A stretch of DNA of 64,000 bases from NCBI GenBank assembly GCA_905250075.1, contig CAJNOP010000033.1, positions 1,674,613 through 1,738,612 on the forward strand, in the 5' to 3' direction. Shown piece by piece: positions 48,946-60,273 of this stretch. A model generated the notes under the pieces. That model searched no databases. It was not told the origin of the DNA and was given only the letters and a program-made list of their open reading frames with translations. This stretch comes from Rotaria sp. Silwood1 (Eukaryota; Rotifera; Eurotatoria; Philodinida; Philodinidae). Position 1 is the first letter of the stretch. The number at the start of each line of letters is the position of its first letter. A program made the translations under genes and the position numbers.

Positions 48946-50276
48946 TGCGAACTAAAAGGACAAGAATTGTATTACTGAAGGTTTTTCTTTTGATGGACAA
49001 AATAACAAATCGTATTTACTGGATTTTAGCTACAAATGATTGCAAGAAAGGAAGTAAGCTCCATCTTTTTACTCGTATAAGTCAAACGAAATAACGAATC
49101 AAGCTAAAGAGAAAGACAAAAAGAGAAAAATGTTTTGAGCGGACAAGCACATTTTGATGACGATAACATTCCATATGGCATTTTATCGGTCACTGTATAT
49201 AAAACAATATTAAATTTATTTAACATCAGATCATCCGAAAACAATACATTTTGCATAGATTTATTTCTATCAATGGTTTAATTGCATTTATGTCTACTAA
49301 ATTGATTGAAGAGTTTATGTAGATAGATCTTTTTCTTATTTTTAAGAAGACTGACGACTTCTGACATGAGTTTTGACACATTCGGTGGCGATTCAGAAGA
49401 CCAGGATAATTGGAAAGAAATTTTTTTGAGCTTGCCGTCCATTGTATCATAAAAGAAACTTTCTTAAAAATAAATATCGATAGCGACTCCACTGATATGA
49501 TTGTATTTTTCCTAATTAAGATATTTGACAAAAAATTTTTTAAAATAAAATAAAATATAGAAGAACAAAACTCTCGAAGTTTTTTGTATAATGATACAAA
49601 CAGAGTTGCTATCTTCTCAATTCAAACTAGCGGAAACAATGCGAAAAGTTGTTTTCCGTAAGCTCTTCGCGTTTCTATAGGTTTAAATAATTGTCCCCAT
49701 GATTTTCGGTTGACAATTCTTTTTCAAACAAAAAATGTTTGTGCATGTTCATGAAATAATGAAGTATCTCAATCAATTTGTATTTCTACAGTTATGATAT
49801 CTACTAAAATTCAACTGTAGAAATCATTGAACAAATATCTCATTTCCAAAAGACTGCGTTCGGCATCAACTTTATTTGTTGGAGTAATAGAACACAAAAC
49901 ACATCATATAGGCAATAATAGATTGTAGACGACTGCTGCTACAACTTAATATACGAAGAGAATTTATTGCCTGAAATTATTCAATAAAAAATAAACGAAA
50001 ATTTCTTATATGAAAAAAGCGGAGGATGTGGCAACCGTGAATATAAAGTTTTCTGTGTTATTCAATTTTGAAAGCTGAGAGAGAATAAATATCAAGAGTA
50101 TTTCATCATTTACTGACATCTGTTGATTACACGTATAGTCATTCATTCTTATTTATTCCAATCGAGTATTTAAGTACCATTTATTTATTATTACTCACTC
50201 ATTTCAGTGGTCGTCATGTCAACACTTTAAGTCTAAATTGACTCTGACAAAATATTCTTACTACTATCTGTATTAA
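48946..50276. other. Intergenic, nothing recognised
   Basis: Divergent upstream region between the mutarotase-like gene and CCDC112. Only short open frames without motifs. Confidence 0.5.
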
Positions 50277-52831
50277 ATGACCACTAATCATCAAACAGTA
50301 GGTCGTAGTCTTTTGCCAAATAATGAACGTGAACGTGATGCCCTTCTCAATATTCGTCAACTAGAAAAACGGTAAACTTAACACATATTTTGTTAGAGGA
50401 ATGAAAAAAATTATTATTTTTTTACTCTCGATTAGACTACGTCAAGTGATACGAGAAGTTGATACACCTTTTGTTTCTCGTCATAATGAATATAGTGATG
50501 TGTATATTGAACTTGTCGGGGAAAAAAATTCATATGAACAAGCATTTAATGCTGAAAGTAATCTTCAAAAATTAAGAAAAAAAATCACCCTAGAATAAAA
50601 TAAAATCTATTTCGTATTTAGAACGTCGAATTCAACAACATTTGCAACGTATTAGTCAAAGTGTTCGTTCATTTTCAAAAGATGTTCGCCATTTGAAACC
50701 TGATTTAGCAAGTAAAATATTTCATTCATATAAGTTTGTTTTATATTTATTTTTATAATTAGTGGTTAATAAAATTCGTAATACAATCGAAGAAATCGAA
50801 CAAACAATTTATGCATCCAAAGAAGCATCTCGATTAAAGTAATGTTATCATTCTTGAAGTTCTCTTTCTTTTCTTAATCAAATCATTATTTCAGATATGA
50901 AGATCTTATTGCTGAAGAACGTTTACTATCGAATGAAGTACAAGCATTAAATGATAAAATTGAACTATGGTCTAAGCAACGATCAGGTCAACAACGAAGT
51001 GATTCAGTTCCGCCATCAGGATCTGCACGTAAATTTGAAACATTCAATGCAAATCTTTTGCCTGAAATTATTGAATATGACGTGAGTAATTTTACCATAT
51101 TCATCAACATATAGCAATGGACAAAAAATCTTCATCCCAGTCGATCTCAACCACTATATGTTCTGAAGGTCTGAAAATTTATGTATATTATTAACATGGT
51201 GGTACCATTATTCCTTAATTACAAAGAGAGTTATCATGGATGGCGTTTATTTTTTTTGTCTGCCTGATAACGCTGGAAAGAAAGAGTATGTGCTTTCAAA
51301 GTCTGTGATCATTATTGTAGAGAAAAGTCATTCACTGTCCTTTGAAGGTCAATAACTAAGTAAAAGTTCCATGAAATGAGTTGAAGCTTTTTTGAAGTTT
51401 TCTCTAAAGTTAGGCATTATTATCTACAAGTTTCAAAAGCGAATCTTGAATTAAAAAGAAATGGAACATAGATGATAATTGTGTTAGTTCTACAGATTCA
51501 GAAACATCAATACTCGATCAAATGATCTTATATTTTGGATGAAGAAAGACTGTTGAAAAGACTTCAGTAGGTAGTGATGTTTTAGATTAGCATAATGAGA
51601 GCAAAAACTAGGTGCCATCCATCATAACTCTCTTTGTAATTAAGTAATGACAATCCTGAAATATCAATAACTCGCATTCTTAGTGAAATAAATATACACA
51701 AAATTTTAAAGTTCCAGCACATACAATGGCTGAGATAAAAACTTTTGTTCATTATTGCATTTGATTGTATATTCCTAGCGTTTTCTACTTGAACATGGTG
51801 GAACAACAGGAAATTGGGATGAATACGATCATGGAACATTTCTGCGAATTCGAAATAAATATAAGGTTACTAATTACATGATTTATTTATTTTAATTGAA
51901 AATACTAATAAAAAAACATTTTTCTATAGGGTGAAGATAAATTTATTGATGATTGTATTGGATTTTTACCAACGAAAACTCGAGATCAAATTCAAGAACA
52001 TGAAAAATGGTATCGACAATTTCTAAGTATTAGTAATAAACGTCGTCTAGCATTAAAAAAATGGCGAGAAGAAAAAAATGTAAGTTTTCTTTGCTTATTA
52101 AAAAAATGTAAAGATGAGCCGATTCATTATTACACTTCTACAGCAAGCTAAAGAAACAATTTTACATGAAGCCGAACAAGCACATAATACTCTTAAAGAA
52201 ATTGATGAAGCTATTTATCGAGTACAAGCTAAAGAACAAGAACGAATACGAGTTGAAAAATCAGCATTAATAGCTACTTGGAAACAAGAACGTGAATTAA
52301 AAAAACGAGAAATTGAAGAAGAACAAGAACAAATTGAAAAGAAAAAACAACAAGATGAAGCCAAACGTTTTGCTGAAAAAGAAGATCAAAGAAAATTAGT
52401 TGAACAAATTCGTCGTGAACGTGAAGAAACTGAAAGAATTCAACAAGAACAAGAAGTAAAACAACGACGTCTTCAACAAGAAATTAGACAACGAACAGCT
52501 ACAACTGCTATTCGTAAATTTCGTGAAAGAGTAAAAATTTTAATATCAATTAAAAACAACGACTTATTCATTTTATTCATAGGATATGAACAATTTGGAA
52601 GATAAACTTGTACGTGATAAATTACAAAAGCAAGAAGAAGAAGCTCGACAACGACGTCTTGAAGCTGCTAAATATCAAGTATCAATTGATTATGATCCTC
52701 AACATTTATATGAACCAACACAAGCATGGACATCACGTAGTAAAACTCCTCGAGAAGTGTCTAAAGATACGTCTGCTCCACCAAGTATTTTACATGTGCC
52801 TCATCGAGCAACACCCAGTTGGCGTCAATGA
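50277..52831 (+). CDS. CCDC112: Coiled-coil domain protein CCDC112-like
   Basis: Nine exons (50277-50371, 50436-50557, 50622-50711, 50763-50838, 50895-51081, 51779-51865, 51930-52079, 52144-52530 and 52583-52831) give 480 residues; human CCDC112 is about 446. The N-terminal half is helical with heptads. The conserved centre reads FLLEHGGTTGNWDEYDHGTF and then FLPTKTRDQIQEHEKWYRQF. A long Lys/Glu/Arg/Gln coiled coil follows (about 270-420), then YQVSIDYDPQHLYEPTQAW, which is also typical of the family. In vertebrates CCDC112 is a centriolar-satellite protein. The sister protein CCDC148 shares the WDEYDH motif and cannot be fully excluded. The large intron 51082-51778 is almost filled by an inverted-repeat element. 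Confidence 0.85.
51115..51757. mobile_element. Long inverted-repeat element filling a CCDC112 intron
   Basis: 643 bp. The ends CAATGGACAAAAAATCTTCA and its approximate inverse near 51733-51757 (acttttgttcattattg) pair. Pairing continues inward over about 130 bp, clearest at cttaattacaaagagagtta (about 51216) against taactctctttgtaattaag (about 51624). No coding sequence, target duplication unclear. Confidence 0.7.
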
Positions 52832-53030
52832 CAAACTTTTCCCTATCTTTTTTTTGTTTTCGTCTGCAATAGTCAGATTGTACGTTGGTTTCTATTAATC
52901 TGTAAATTTAAAAAAAAATGAATAAATACTTTTTTTTTATCATCTCGGTTATATAAGATAGTTCTAATGAACAAAATATTTCCATTGACAGTGTAAAGAA
53001 TGTTCTATAAGTTCTGAACGTCAATGAAAA
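52832..53030 (+). other. 3' flank of CCDC112
   Basis: An aataaa hexamer at about 52920 is a likely polyadenylation signal. Confidence 0.4.
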
Positions 53031-53841
53031 ATTAGTTTATATGTGAATAAAGAGTGATCCCTATCCAACTATATCTATGTAAATCTGAAGTACTAAGGAT
53101 GATGCTTTTGATGGCATATTATTCGAAGACAAAAACTTCCCGCAAAAATTGATCTTAACCCAAGTATATTCAAATCGCATGAAACTTTCGAACATATATC
53201 ATGATGTTTTGGGTAAATATTCAATTAACAAAGGTCAAAAATAGCTCATTTTCCAACTCGGAAATCTATCTGAGCCTTCATCCGATAAAGTTTATGAGCT
53301 TCTTTGTTTAAAGCGAGAAAAGTTCAATGTCTCAAAAAATAGCGTTCTCTAGTCATAAAACTGCTCTTTTATATAATAGCCACAAAGCTGAATTCAAAAT
53401 ATGGGCTCTGTCATTCACTGCATCTTAACATGGTCTTTCAAACAAACCAAATAGCCATTGACCACACTGAATTTTTGAAGACAATTCCAATATTCATAAC
53501 CAAAAAAACCATATTTTCCGAGCAGAAAACAACGAAAGTATTTAGAAAATAATCAACTGTCAAATAAAAAGTCAAATCATTTATTAAAGAACAAAACTTG
53601 GACTATCTTCCCATGCATTTATCATAATTTTCATGTTTTTCACGAAAATTGAATTTTTTGGAGGAAGAAAGGTTTAAAATCTGGAAATTTTCTTTGTATC
53701 CAACATCTAATTGTTACCATTGTTCTATTGATATCTTTATTATTAAATGGGATAATGCCACCTAAGATCTCATGGTAAGCACTCGAAGCTCATGGAAATA
53801 TAGTTGAGTAGGGATTACTCTTTGTTGATATACAAACTAAT
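53031..53841. mobile_element. Inverted-repeat element downstream of CCDC112
   Basis: 811 bp with ends ATTAGTTTATATGTGAATAA and its near inverse ttgttgatatacaaactaat. The pairing extends about 50 bp (agagtgatccctatccaact with the inverse of agttgagtagggattactct). No coding sequence recognised. Confidence 0.7.
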
Positions 53842-54206
53842 ACTCGTTAACATCCAACACTTATAGAAGACTTTTTATATAAGCAATAGACTTGGTTATT
53901 TTAGTAAAATTAGCAAAATTTCGCGGATTAGCACAAAACGTCGCCATGATAGACGTTGATTGCCTCTATATGTCGCCACATGATTTAATTCGATTTCTAT
54001 TGGTTAAAATCATAACAGGAAAAACAAGGGGACAAGCATGTGCACACACGCACATATCTACTGCAGATTATTGTTTATTTACGTATTGTTTTGTTGTTTG
54101 ACTCATACATTAGAAAAAAAAACATCAATTATAGGAAATAAAAAAAATCAACATATGAATAATGTTCTTTTTATCTATCCGTTTAGATCTTTAACATTGC
54201 CAATCA

Positions 54207-54998
54207 ATGGCTAGCAATTTTCCGTCGCGAACAGGTACGTTCATATATATATGTATTAGCGGTTAATGATTATCTTATAGGTAGCGAAATGAAGAACGAA
54301 AAAAATAAATTTTGATTTTGCACATTGTATTGAGACTGACAACTGCTACATAGACAAAGATTATCAGTTTATATTTTTATATTTTATTTAGTTGTTCCAC
54401 GAAGTTTTAAACTATTGGAAGAACTTGAGGCGGCTCAAAAAGGCCATCACGAAGGGTAAAATAGAAGAATAGTTCTATGATTTTGAAAAACATTTTTGTT
54501 TTTTTTTATTATCATAAGATCGGTATCATGGGGTCTCGAAGCTAATGACGATATGTCACTATCCCGGTGGGTTTGTATGATAATAGGACCATCACGGGTA
54601 TGTTATGAATAATGGTTTCTCGAAACGAACTAATGCTAGTTCATACTTGTTTTTCAGACGCCTTATGAAGGTCGCATTTATACATTGAAAGTTCATTGTG
54701 GTGATCGTTATCCAGAAGAATCACCGACTGTTCGTTTTCAGACACGTATCAATCTAACTGGTGTTTCAGCTAATGGTTCTGTAAGAATTTTCTATTCAAA
54801 AACAAAAATGAAAATCTTTTTTTCATTAAATTCTTCAATTCTATTTAGGTTGATCCAAAATATGTTTCATCTCTTCGTAATTGGAATCGAGATATGACTA
54901 TTCATCAAGTGTTGAACGATATTCGAACGAGCATGTCAGCAAAAGAGAATGCAAAATTGTCTCAACCATCTGAAGGAGCACTTTATCCATCTCAGTGA
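54207..54998 (+). CDS. UBE2V2: Ubiquitin-conjugating enzyme variant (UBE2V/MMS2)
   Basis: Catalytically inactive E2 variant that pairs with UBC13 to build Lys63-linked ubiquitin chains in DNA-damage tolerance and signalling. Five exons (54207-54234, 54392-54455, 54519-54597, 54658-54780 and 54849-54998) give 147 residues, the usual size. Recognisable blocks: [39 protein letters not shown]-like [26 protein letters not shown] and [14 protein letters not shown]. As in all UEVs the active-site Cys region is replaced. UBE2V1 versus UBE2V2 is not resolvable. An aataaa hexamer follows the stop. CoREST starts 270 bp downstream. Confidence 0.95.
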
Positions 54999-55250
54999 TT
55001 TTCAACAAATAAATATCTATATACAAAAAGAAACACGCTTATCATTTTCTTTGTGTTCGATTTTCTTATATGGTTTTCTGAAAAGAAAATAACATCAACT
55101 TTGGACGGAAATCTTTATTTGTTCAACCTTATTTTTTGTGATACCTCTTTTTTTCTTTCTGTGTTTTTTTTCGCTTTCATAACATCTTGAATCCTTTGTG
55201 TATGATTCATTTATCTTTTCTGTTTTTTATCCCATAAACTAAACTTCAAG

Positions 55251-55263
55251 TCATTTGTTCTAG
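55251..55263 (+). promoter_or_regulatory. Possible trans-splice acceptor before the CoREST start
   Basis: tcatttgttctag ends four bases before the ATG at 55268. It has no visible donor partner upstream and follows the UBE2V gene in the same direction. Interpreted as a spliced-leader site by inference only. Confidence 0.35.
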
Positions 55264-55267
55264 AAAA

Positions 55268-57360
55268 ATGAAACTAACATTAACACCATCAAAAAAATCC
55301 AATTCATCAACAACAGCTGATGTTGATTCATCATCAACATCAGATTGTGATGTTCGAATTCATGAAGGTTCATCTTATCAAGCTAATATTCCATCATTAG
55401 ATCCAACACCATTACCAACTGATCATGAGGCTATACTATTTTGGCGACCAAATGATTCAATTAGTGATAATGATCTTATTGAATATATTGATTTTGCACG
55501 TCGTAAACATCGTATGAATGAAGAACAAGCATTAGCTATATTACAAATATGTAAATATAAAATATCCACAAGTAAATTACTTATGCAACAATATACACCT
55601 GAAATTGATGAATGGACAGTTGAGGAAAAATGTTTATTTGAACAAGCATATAAATTTTATGGAAAAATGTTTTCACGTATAAGACAAATGTTACCTGATA
55701 AAAGTGTTGGTGATCTTGTACGTTATTATTATTCATGGAAAAAAACACGCTTACAGAAAAGTTTAATGGATAAACATGAAAAACAAAGTCAATTAATGCC
55801 TTATGATGATGATGAAGATAGTGATGATGATGAACGAAATACAACATCAATACCATTACCGACAAAGTAAATTAATTATACATAGAAAAAAGAGACTGAT
55901 CGATAATTGATGCTATCGATCCTCTCGAAAAATTTGAGTTCGTGTATTTCTAAGTCTCACAAAAGATGTGTGACAGTGTGTTTACGCTATGTCTAAGCTT
56001 TTTGAAATAGTATGAGACCGACCGAAAGCGATTTTTTCGATGAAAAAAGAAGTTCATGAACATATTTAAAGCTTTTATAGGTCTACTCAGTTTTGAATGC
56101 TGATTCCGACTATCTTTATTGGTTTTATTCAGGTCATACTTTTGTCTGATCGAAATCTACGAAATTTTAGTCCAAAAAAGCATAATATTACGTCTCAAGA
56201 ATAGAATTCTTAGTCTTCTTTTAGAAGCTTATGTTTTTCTCTGCATATGTTTACACATTTTGTAGCGCTTGGAAAATATTATCAAATCATATGGAAGCTG
56301 GCCTAACCTATCATCAAACTAGCAGATAAAAACAGTTGATTGTCATCAACAGTCCGACTCAGCATAGATGTAACAGTCATTTACTATTTGAATCGGCCTA
56401 GACACAGCATAAACAAATGGTATAGAGCTAAGCTATCAGAAATCATTTGTAGACACCTTGTGTGAGAATTTAACAGAGAATAAACCAAACTTTTCGAAAA
56501 CATCAATTTGATCAGTTATCGACCACTTTCTTTGGAACGCAAACTTTGTTTTTGGTTTATGTAGAGATTTGGATCATCGTGGTAAAATGTCAACTGATCA
56601 AACAGGTATTGATGAACAAGAATGTTGTAATTGTGAAGTAACAAATATAAATGGTAGTATTGGACCAATGCATTCTACTCCCAAAGGTATACTTTGTGAT
56701 GAATGTTTTATTTATTGGCAAAATTCTGGTTTAATGCGACCTGAATTATATCCAAGTAAATCATCAATGAAAAAAATTAAACGACCACCAAAAAATATGG
56801 CACTCGATTTGGATAGTTTGATTGCAATGAATTCATATGATAATGCTTCAACATCAAATACAGATAATAATGAAATAATTGATCCTGTTGAAAAACTTGA
56901 AGATGATATACGTCAAGAACTAGCAATTATTCAATCACATAATCAAGCGATTGATTTATTAACAAATCAATGTCGAGATGGAATGGAAACGATGCGTATC
57001 CCATTTCTTACATCATCATCATCACCATTTATGATTAATAATTCCAATTCAACAACAGTAACACCAACATCAAATTGGTCAACAGAAGAAATTCTTTTAG
57101 CTATACAAGCATTTGGAAAATATGGAAAAGATTTTGATGCTGTTGCACGTATTATTGGTTCAACAAAGACAGTTGCAGATGTTGAAACATTTTTTCTTGA
57201 ATGTCGTGAACGTTATCAACTTGATATGGTTATTGAAATAAATTCTAAACCAATAACAAATGTACAACGTAAACAGCAATCTTCAACAACAACAACAACA
57301 ACGACAAATAACGATTTAAATTCCAATCGATCCAATACTAATGATATAGTTCTTTGTTAG
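55268..57360 (+). CDS. RCOR1: CoREST (RCOR) corepressor with an extra GATA-like zinc finger
   Basis: Scaffold of the LSD1-HDAC corepressor complex in the nucleus. Exons 55268-55866 and 56565-57360 join in phase to 464 residues (human RCOR1 is about 485). ELM2 lies at about 30-95 (RIHEGSSYQANIP, LFWRPNDSISDNDLIEYID). SANT1 is at about 115-165 (DEWTVEEKCLFEQAYKFYGK). A C-x2-C...C-x2-C finger (CCNC...LCDEC) spans about 214-243, then KRPPKNMALDLDSL and a linker helix, and SANT2 is at about 368-418 (NWSTEEILLAIQAFGKYGKD). The finger between the SANT domains is not in vertebrate RCOR proteins as I know them. The C terminus is a Thr/Asn-rich tail. Confidence 0.88.
55867..56564 (+). other. CoREST intron, nothing recognised
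   Basis: 698-bp intron separating the ELM2-SANT1 exon from the zinc-finger-SANT2 exon. No repeat ends identified. Confidence 0.5.
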
Positions 57361-57526
57361 TTAATTGTTTAGATTATCTTCTTTTTTGTTGTTAGTGTAA
57401 ATAACAATTTCTTTTTGTTCTTTTTGTTGACTGTAGTTCTTTGAAAGATACAAAAGAAAATCTTATTTTCATTTCAGATTTCAGATTTCTTTTTTCTTTT
57501 ATTTGATCAAAAAAAAGAAAAATATT

Positions 57527-59020
57527 ATGGAAGATATTATTGTTTCACTTGAACCAGCATTTCATCGTGTTGAACGATTTATGTTATGGCATAATCGATA
57601 TGCAAGTTTACTTGCATTTTTTATTGGTCATTGTATTTTTTACGCTATAGCACGAGCTGGTTTACGTCCATTTTGTGCTATTATGCTTGTTGTTTTAATA
57701 TTTCATATATTGGATTGTTTAAAAAAGAAACGATCACATTTATTAGCTAATGGCGAACAGAATTTATGTGAATTAACTCAACTTGTTTTACGTTCATACC
57801 GTCATATGTGTGAAACACATGAAAAATTAAATACACTTAAAACAGAAAATCGTGTCAAATATTCAATACTTATTATTATTATTTGTCTTATACTTGCATA
57901 TATTGGTGTAAAAATAAGTGGTTTTTATGTATGTTATATAACTATGTTAATACTGTTTACATTACCAGCCGTTGTTTATCATAAATTAATGCCAAAATTA
58001 CTTCAACGCCTAGCACCTGTACTTGAACAACTTGATCAATCAATGTAAGTTAAGAGAATGTTTATTTTTATATATTCTTTTGACGCTAGCCAAAGATCAT
58101 CATAGACGGTGACAAATGTTGGTCAGAGACTATGACAGACGTTGTTGATATACAAACATAGACCGTATATCAAGAACAGCTCGTTAAAATTTATTACCTA
58201 TTTGTTAATTGTATTTCTGAAGAAGTAAGAGGATGGTGAAGATTGTGTTTCAAGATAGAGATAATAAAACATCTAGTGATTATTAGCAGCAGCTACATCG
58301 TATTACACATTTTCCATCTTGCATGTTTTGAGTTAATAGATTATTTTTTTTCTATGAAATAGGGAATATAAACGACGTTCATTACTTGATCGAAAAGATT
58401 TATTAGTTAAAATTGATAAATCAGGATCAATTGATGATGATGATGATGATGAAGATGTTCGACGATTAAAACAACAACGTGATTTAATACGACAAGAGCA
58501 ATTAGAAATGAAACGTCAACCGTTAAATTTAACTGATGATGAAGATGAAGATGAAGAAGTAAATGAACTAAAATTAGTTGATACAAATGATCAAAGTCAA
58601 ACAATATTAAATTTTCGACAACGTTATCAAAATGAAATAGATACAGATGATGTAGCTCTTGTACCAAAACAAACAAATGCAGGTGATTCAAGTTATGATA
58701 TGCTTAGTGATTCATCATCATCAGTTGCGGATGATGAAGCAGCTCGTATAACTGAATTATATGCTAATGTTGGTGATCAATTTGATGGTAAACATCGTAT
58801 AAAAATTAAAAATGATGAATTAAAAATTAAAGGACGTTCAAATAAACAACGACCAAAATTAATGGATGCACAATTTTTTCAATCAAATATTGATGATAAT
58901 GATACAAAAAAGAAGAAATCATCTGTAACAACATTAATTAATACAGCATCGAATGTTCCACATAATGAACCAGATTTAACAAGTTTTGATTTTCTCAATG
59001 ATTATGATGAAAAAGCATAA
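57527..59020 (+). CDS. RETREG: Reticulophagy regulator (RETREG/FAM134) with LIR motif
   Basis: ER-phagy receptor that bends ER membrane and recruits LC3/GABARAP. Exons 57527-58044 and 58363-59020 join in phase to 391 residues. A reticulon-homology domain is visible as two long hydrophobic hairpins, about residues 20-58 (YASLLAFFIGHCIFYAIARA) and 105-145 (YSILIIIICLILAYIGVKIS), with a polar linker between them. The C-terminal half is acidic and disordered and ends with an LC3-interacting motif, FDFL at about 381-384, in an acidic setting (SFDFLNDYDE), as in FAM134 proteins. The Met at 57527 is chosen because upstream codons are Lys-rich 5' UTR. It starts 166 bp after the CoREST stop. Paralogue (1, 2 or 3) not resolved. 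Confidence 0.9.
58080..58310 (+). mobile_element. Copy D of the TGTGAAACACGAT inverted-repeat family (RETREG intron)
   Basis: Partial or diverged copy in the 58045-58362 intron. The palindromic core gatatacaaacatagaccgtatatc is at about 58147-58171, and the right part ends tacatcgtattacacatttt. The left end is not clear. Confidence 0.62.
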
Positions 59021-59892
59021 TTGAATATATGTGTGTCAGTGTGTTTTTCAAATTCAAAGCAATATTACTCCTTTTTTTTCTTCTTCGTTTATCTATGGTG
59101 ATTGCATTTTGTTTACTGTATAAAGAATGTTTACAATACGACGTTTGTGTTTTTTTTTCTAGTACTTTATGTTTCTTCGACTATGTATATAAGACGATGA
59201 AAATTTTAGAAATCATTGCTAAAAACAAAAATTTTGTATCTTATATCATGTTTTTATGTGCCTATCTTCTTTTTCCTTTTATACCTTGTCATCCGTTTAG
59301 TCCGTATGTGTGCTTGTTGTTCGTTTCAGTGAACAGTTTGTATTTTAAAAAATAAATAAAAACAAAACCAAAGAAACTTCAATATCGATCAACTCATCAA
59401 TATATCTGATTTAATTTATTCGACATCAAAGCACGTAGATCGAATTTCATGTCGTTAAATCTTGATACGAGAAAAATGTACTCCATTGGACAGAACACGA
59501 ACGATAACGTTTGAAATGGTATAACAAGATTTTTTTCTAGATTACATGATCTTACAATTCACTTTCGCTTACGATTATTATAATTATTTTGAGAAAGGAT
59601 TAAAAAAAGCTTTTTCAAATGATGGAAAACATTTCTTTGGGAATCAGGTAGTTAGTTTGAAAGACCTGGAGAGATACCTTAGTTTGTGAATTTATTTGAG
59701 TTTATTACCCTATGTTCTTGAATTTGAAATTGAATTGCTATGGACGAATGCTAAAAATGTTAGGAAATAAACTTTAGTTGTCGTATTCATTTGAATGCGT
59801 ACAAATAAGCAGTATTGAAAATTTATTGGAAAGACATAAGTTACAGAAAAAAACAAGCTGTATATTTATTTTATTGAATAAGTAGTGCTTAA
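59021..59892. other. Intergenic, nothing recognised
   Basis: 3' flank of RETREG, with an aataaa at about 59352. The open frame at 59029-59355 is hydrophobic T-rich sequence without motifs and is not called as a gene. Confidence 0.5.
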
Positions 59893-60174
59893 TCAAATTG
59901 ACGGTTTTATTATTGATTCCAGATATTGCTCTTGCCCACTATTTTTGTTGGTTATCATATTGATAGTTTCTTTTTGCATTGCATCAAATGGAATATCAGG
60001 CTTGCGATATTCTTTAATAATTGCTTCTTCCCAAGCTGAGCAAATCAAACCATTATCATGATGTTCGTGATCAACCATCTTGCTTTGCTGAATATTCACA
60101 CTATGAATGCTTCGTCCGATAATATTACTACGAACAATGCTCGGAACCAATAGACGAATACAAAGTTGCTGCAT
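59893..60174 (-). CDS. Possible small mitochondrial protein, unrecognised
   Basis: 93-residue open frame from the Met at 60174. The first 30 residues (MQQLCIRLLVPSIVRSNIIG) are Arg-containing and amphipathic without acid, like a mitochondrial presequence. The rest is charged and Trp/Tyr-containing (ICSAWEEAIIKEYRKPDIPF). I recognise no family. Open sequence continues upstream to 60273, and an upstream exon is possible. It is alone between long gene-free stretches and could be a fragment. Confidence 0.4.
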   Translation of the reverse strand: MQQLCIRLLVPSIVRSNIIGRSIHSVNIQQSKMVDHEHHDNGLICSAWEEAIIKEYRKPDIPFDAMQKETINMITNKNSGQEQYLESIIKPSI

Positions 60175-60273
60175 TATATTCGATGTATATAACCTACATT
60201 CATCTGAAAGCTTATTTATATCCGAAGAAAAAAATTGATATTTACTTTTGGCGTCATGACAAAACATATTCAC

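Noticed and set aside
59029-59355. 108-residue + open frame after RETREG
   Set aside because: Phe/Leu-rich translation of T-rich 3' UTR-like sequence that ends by an aataaa signal.
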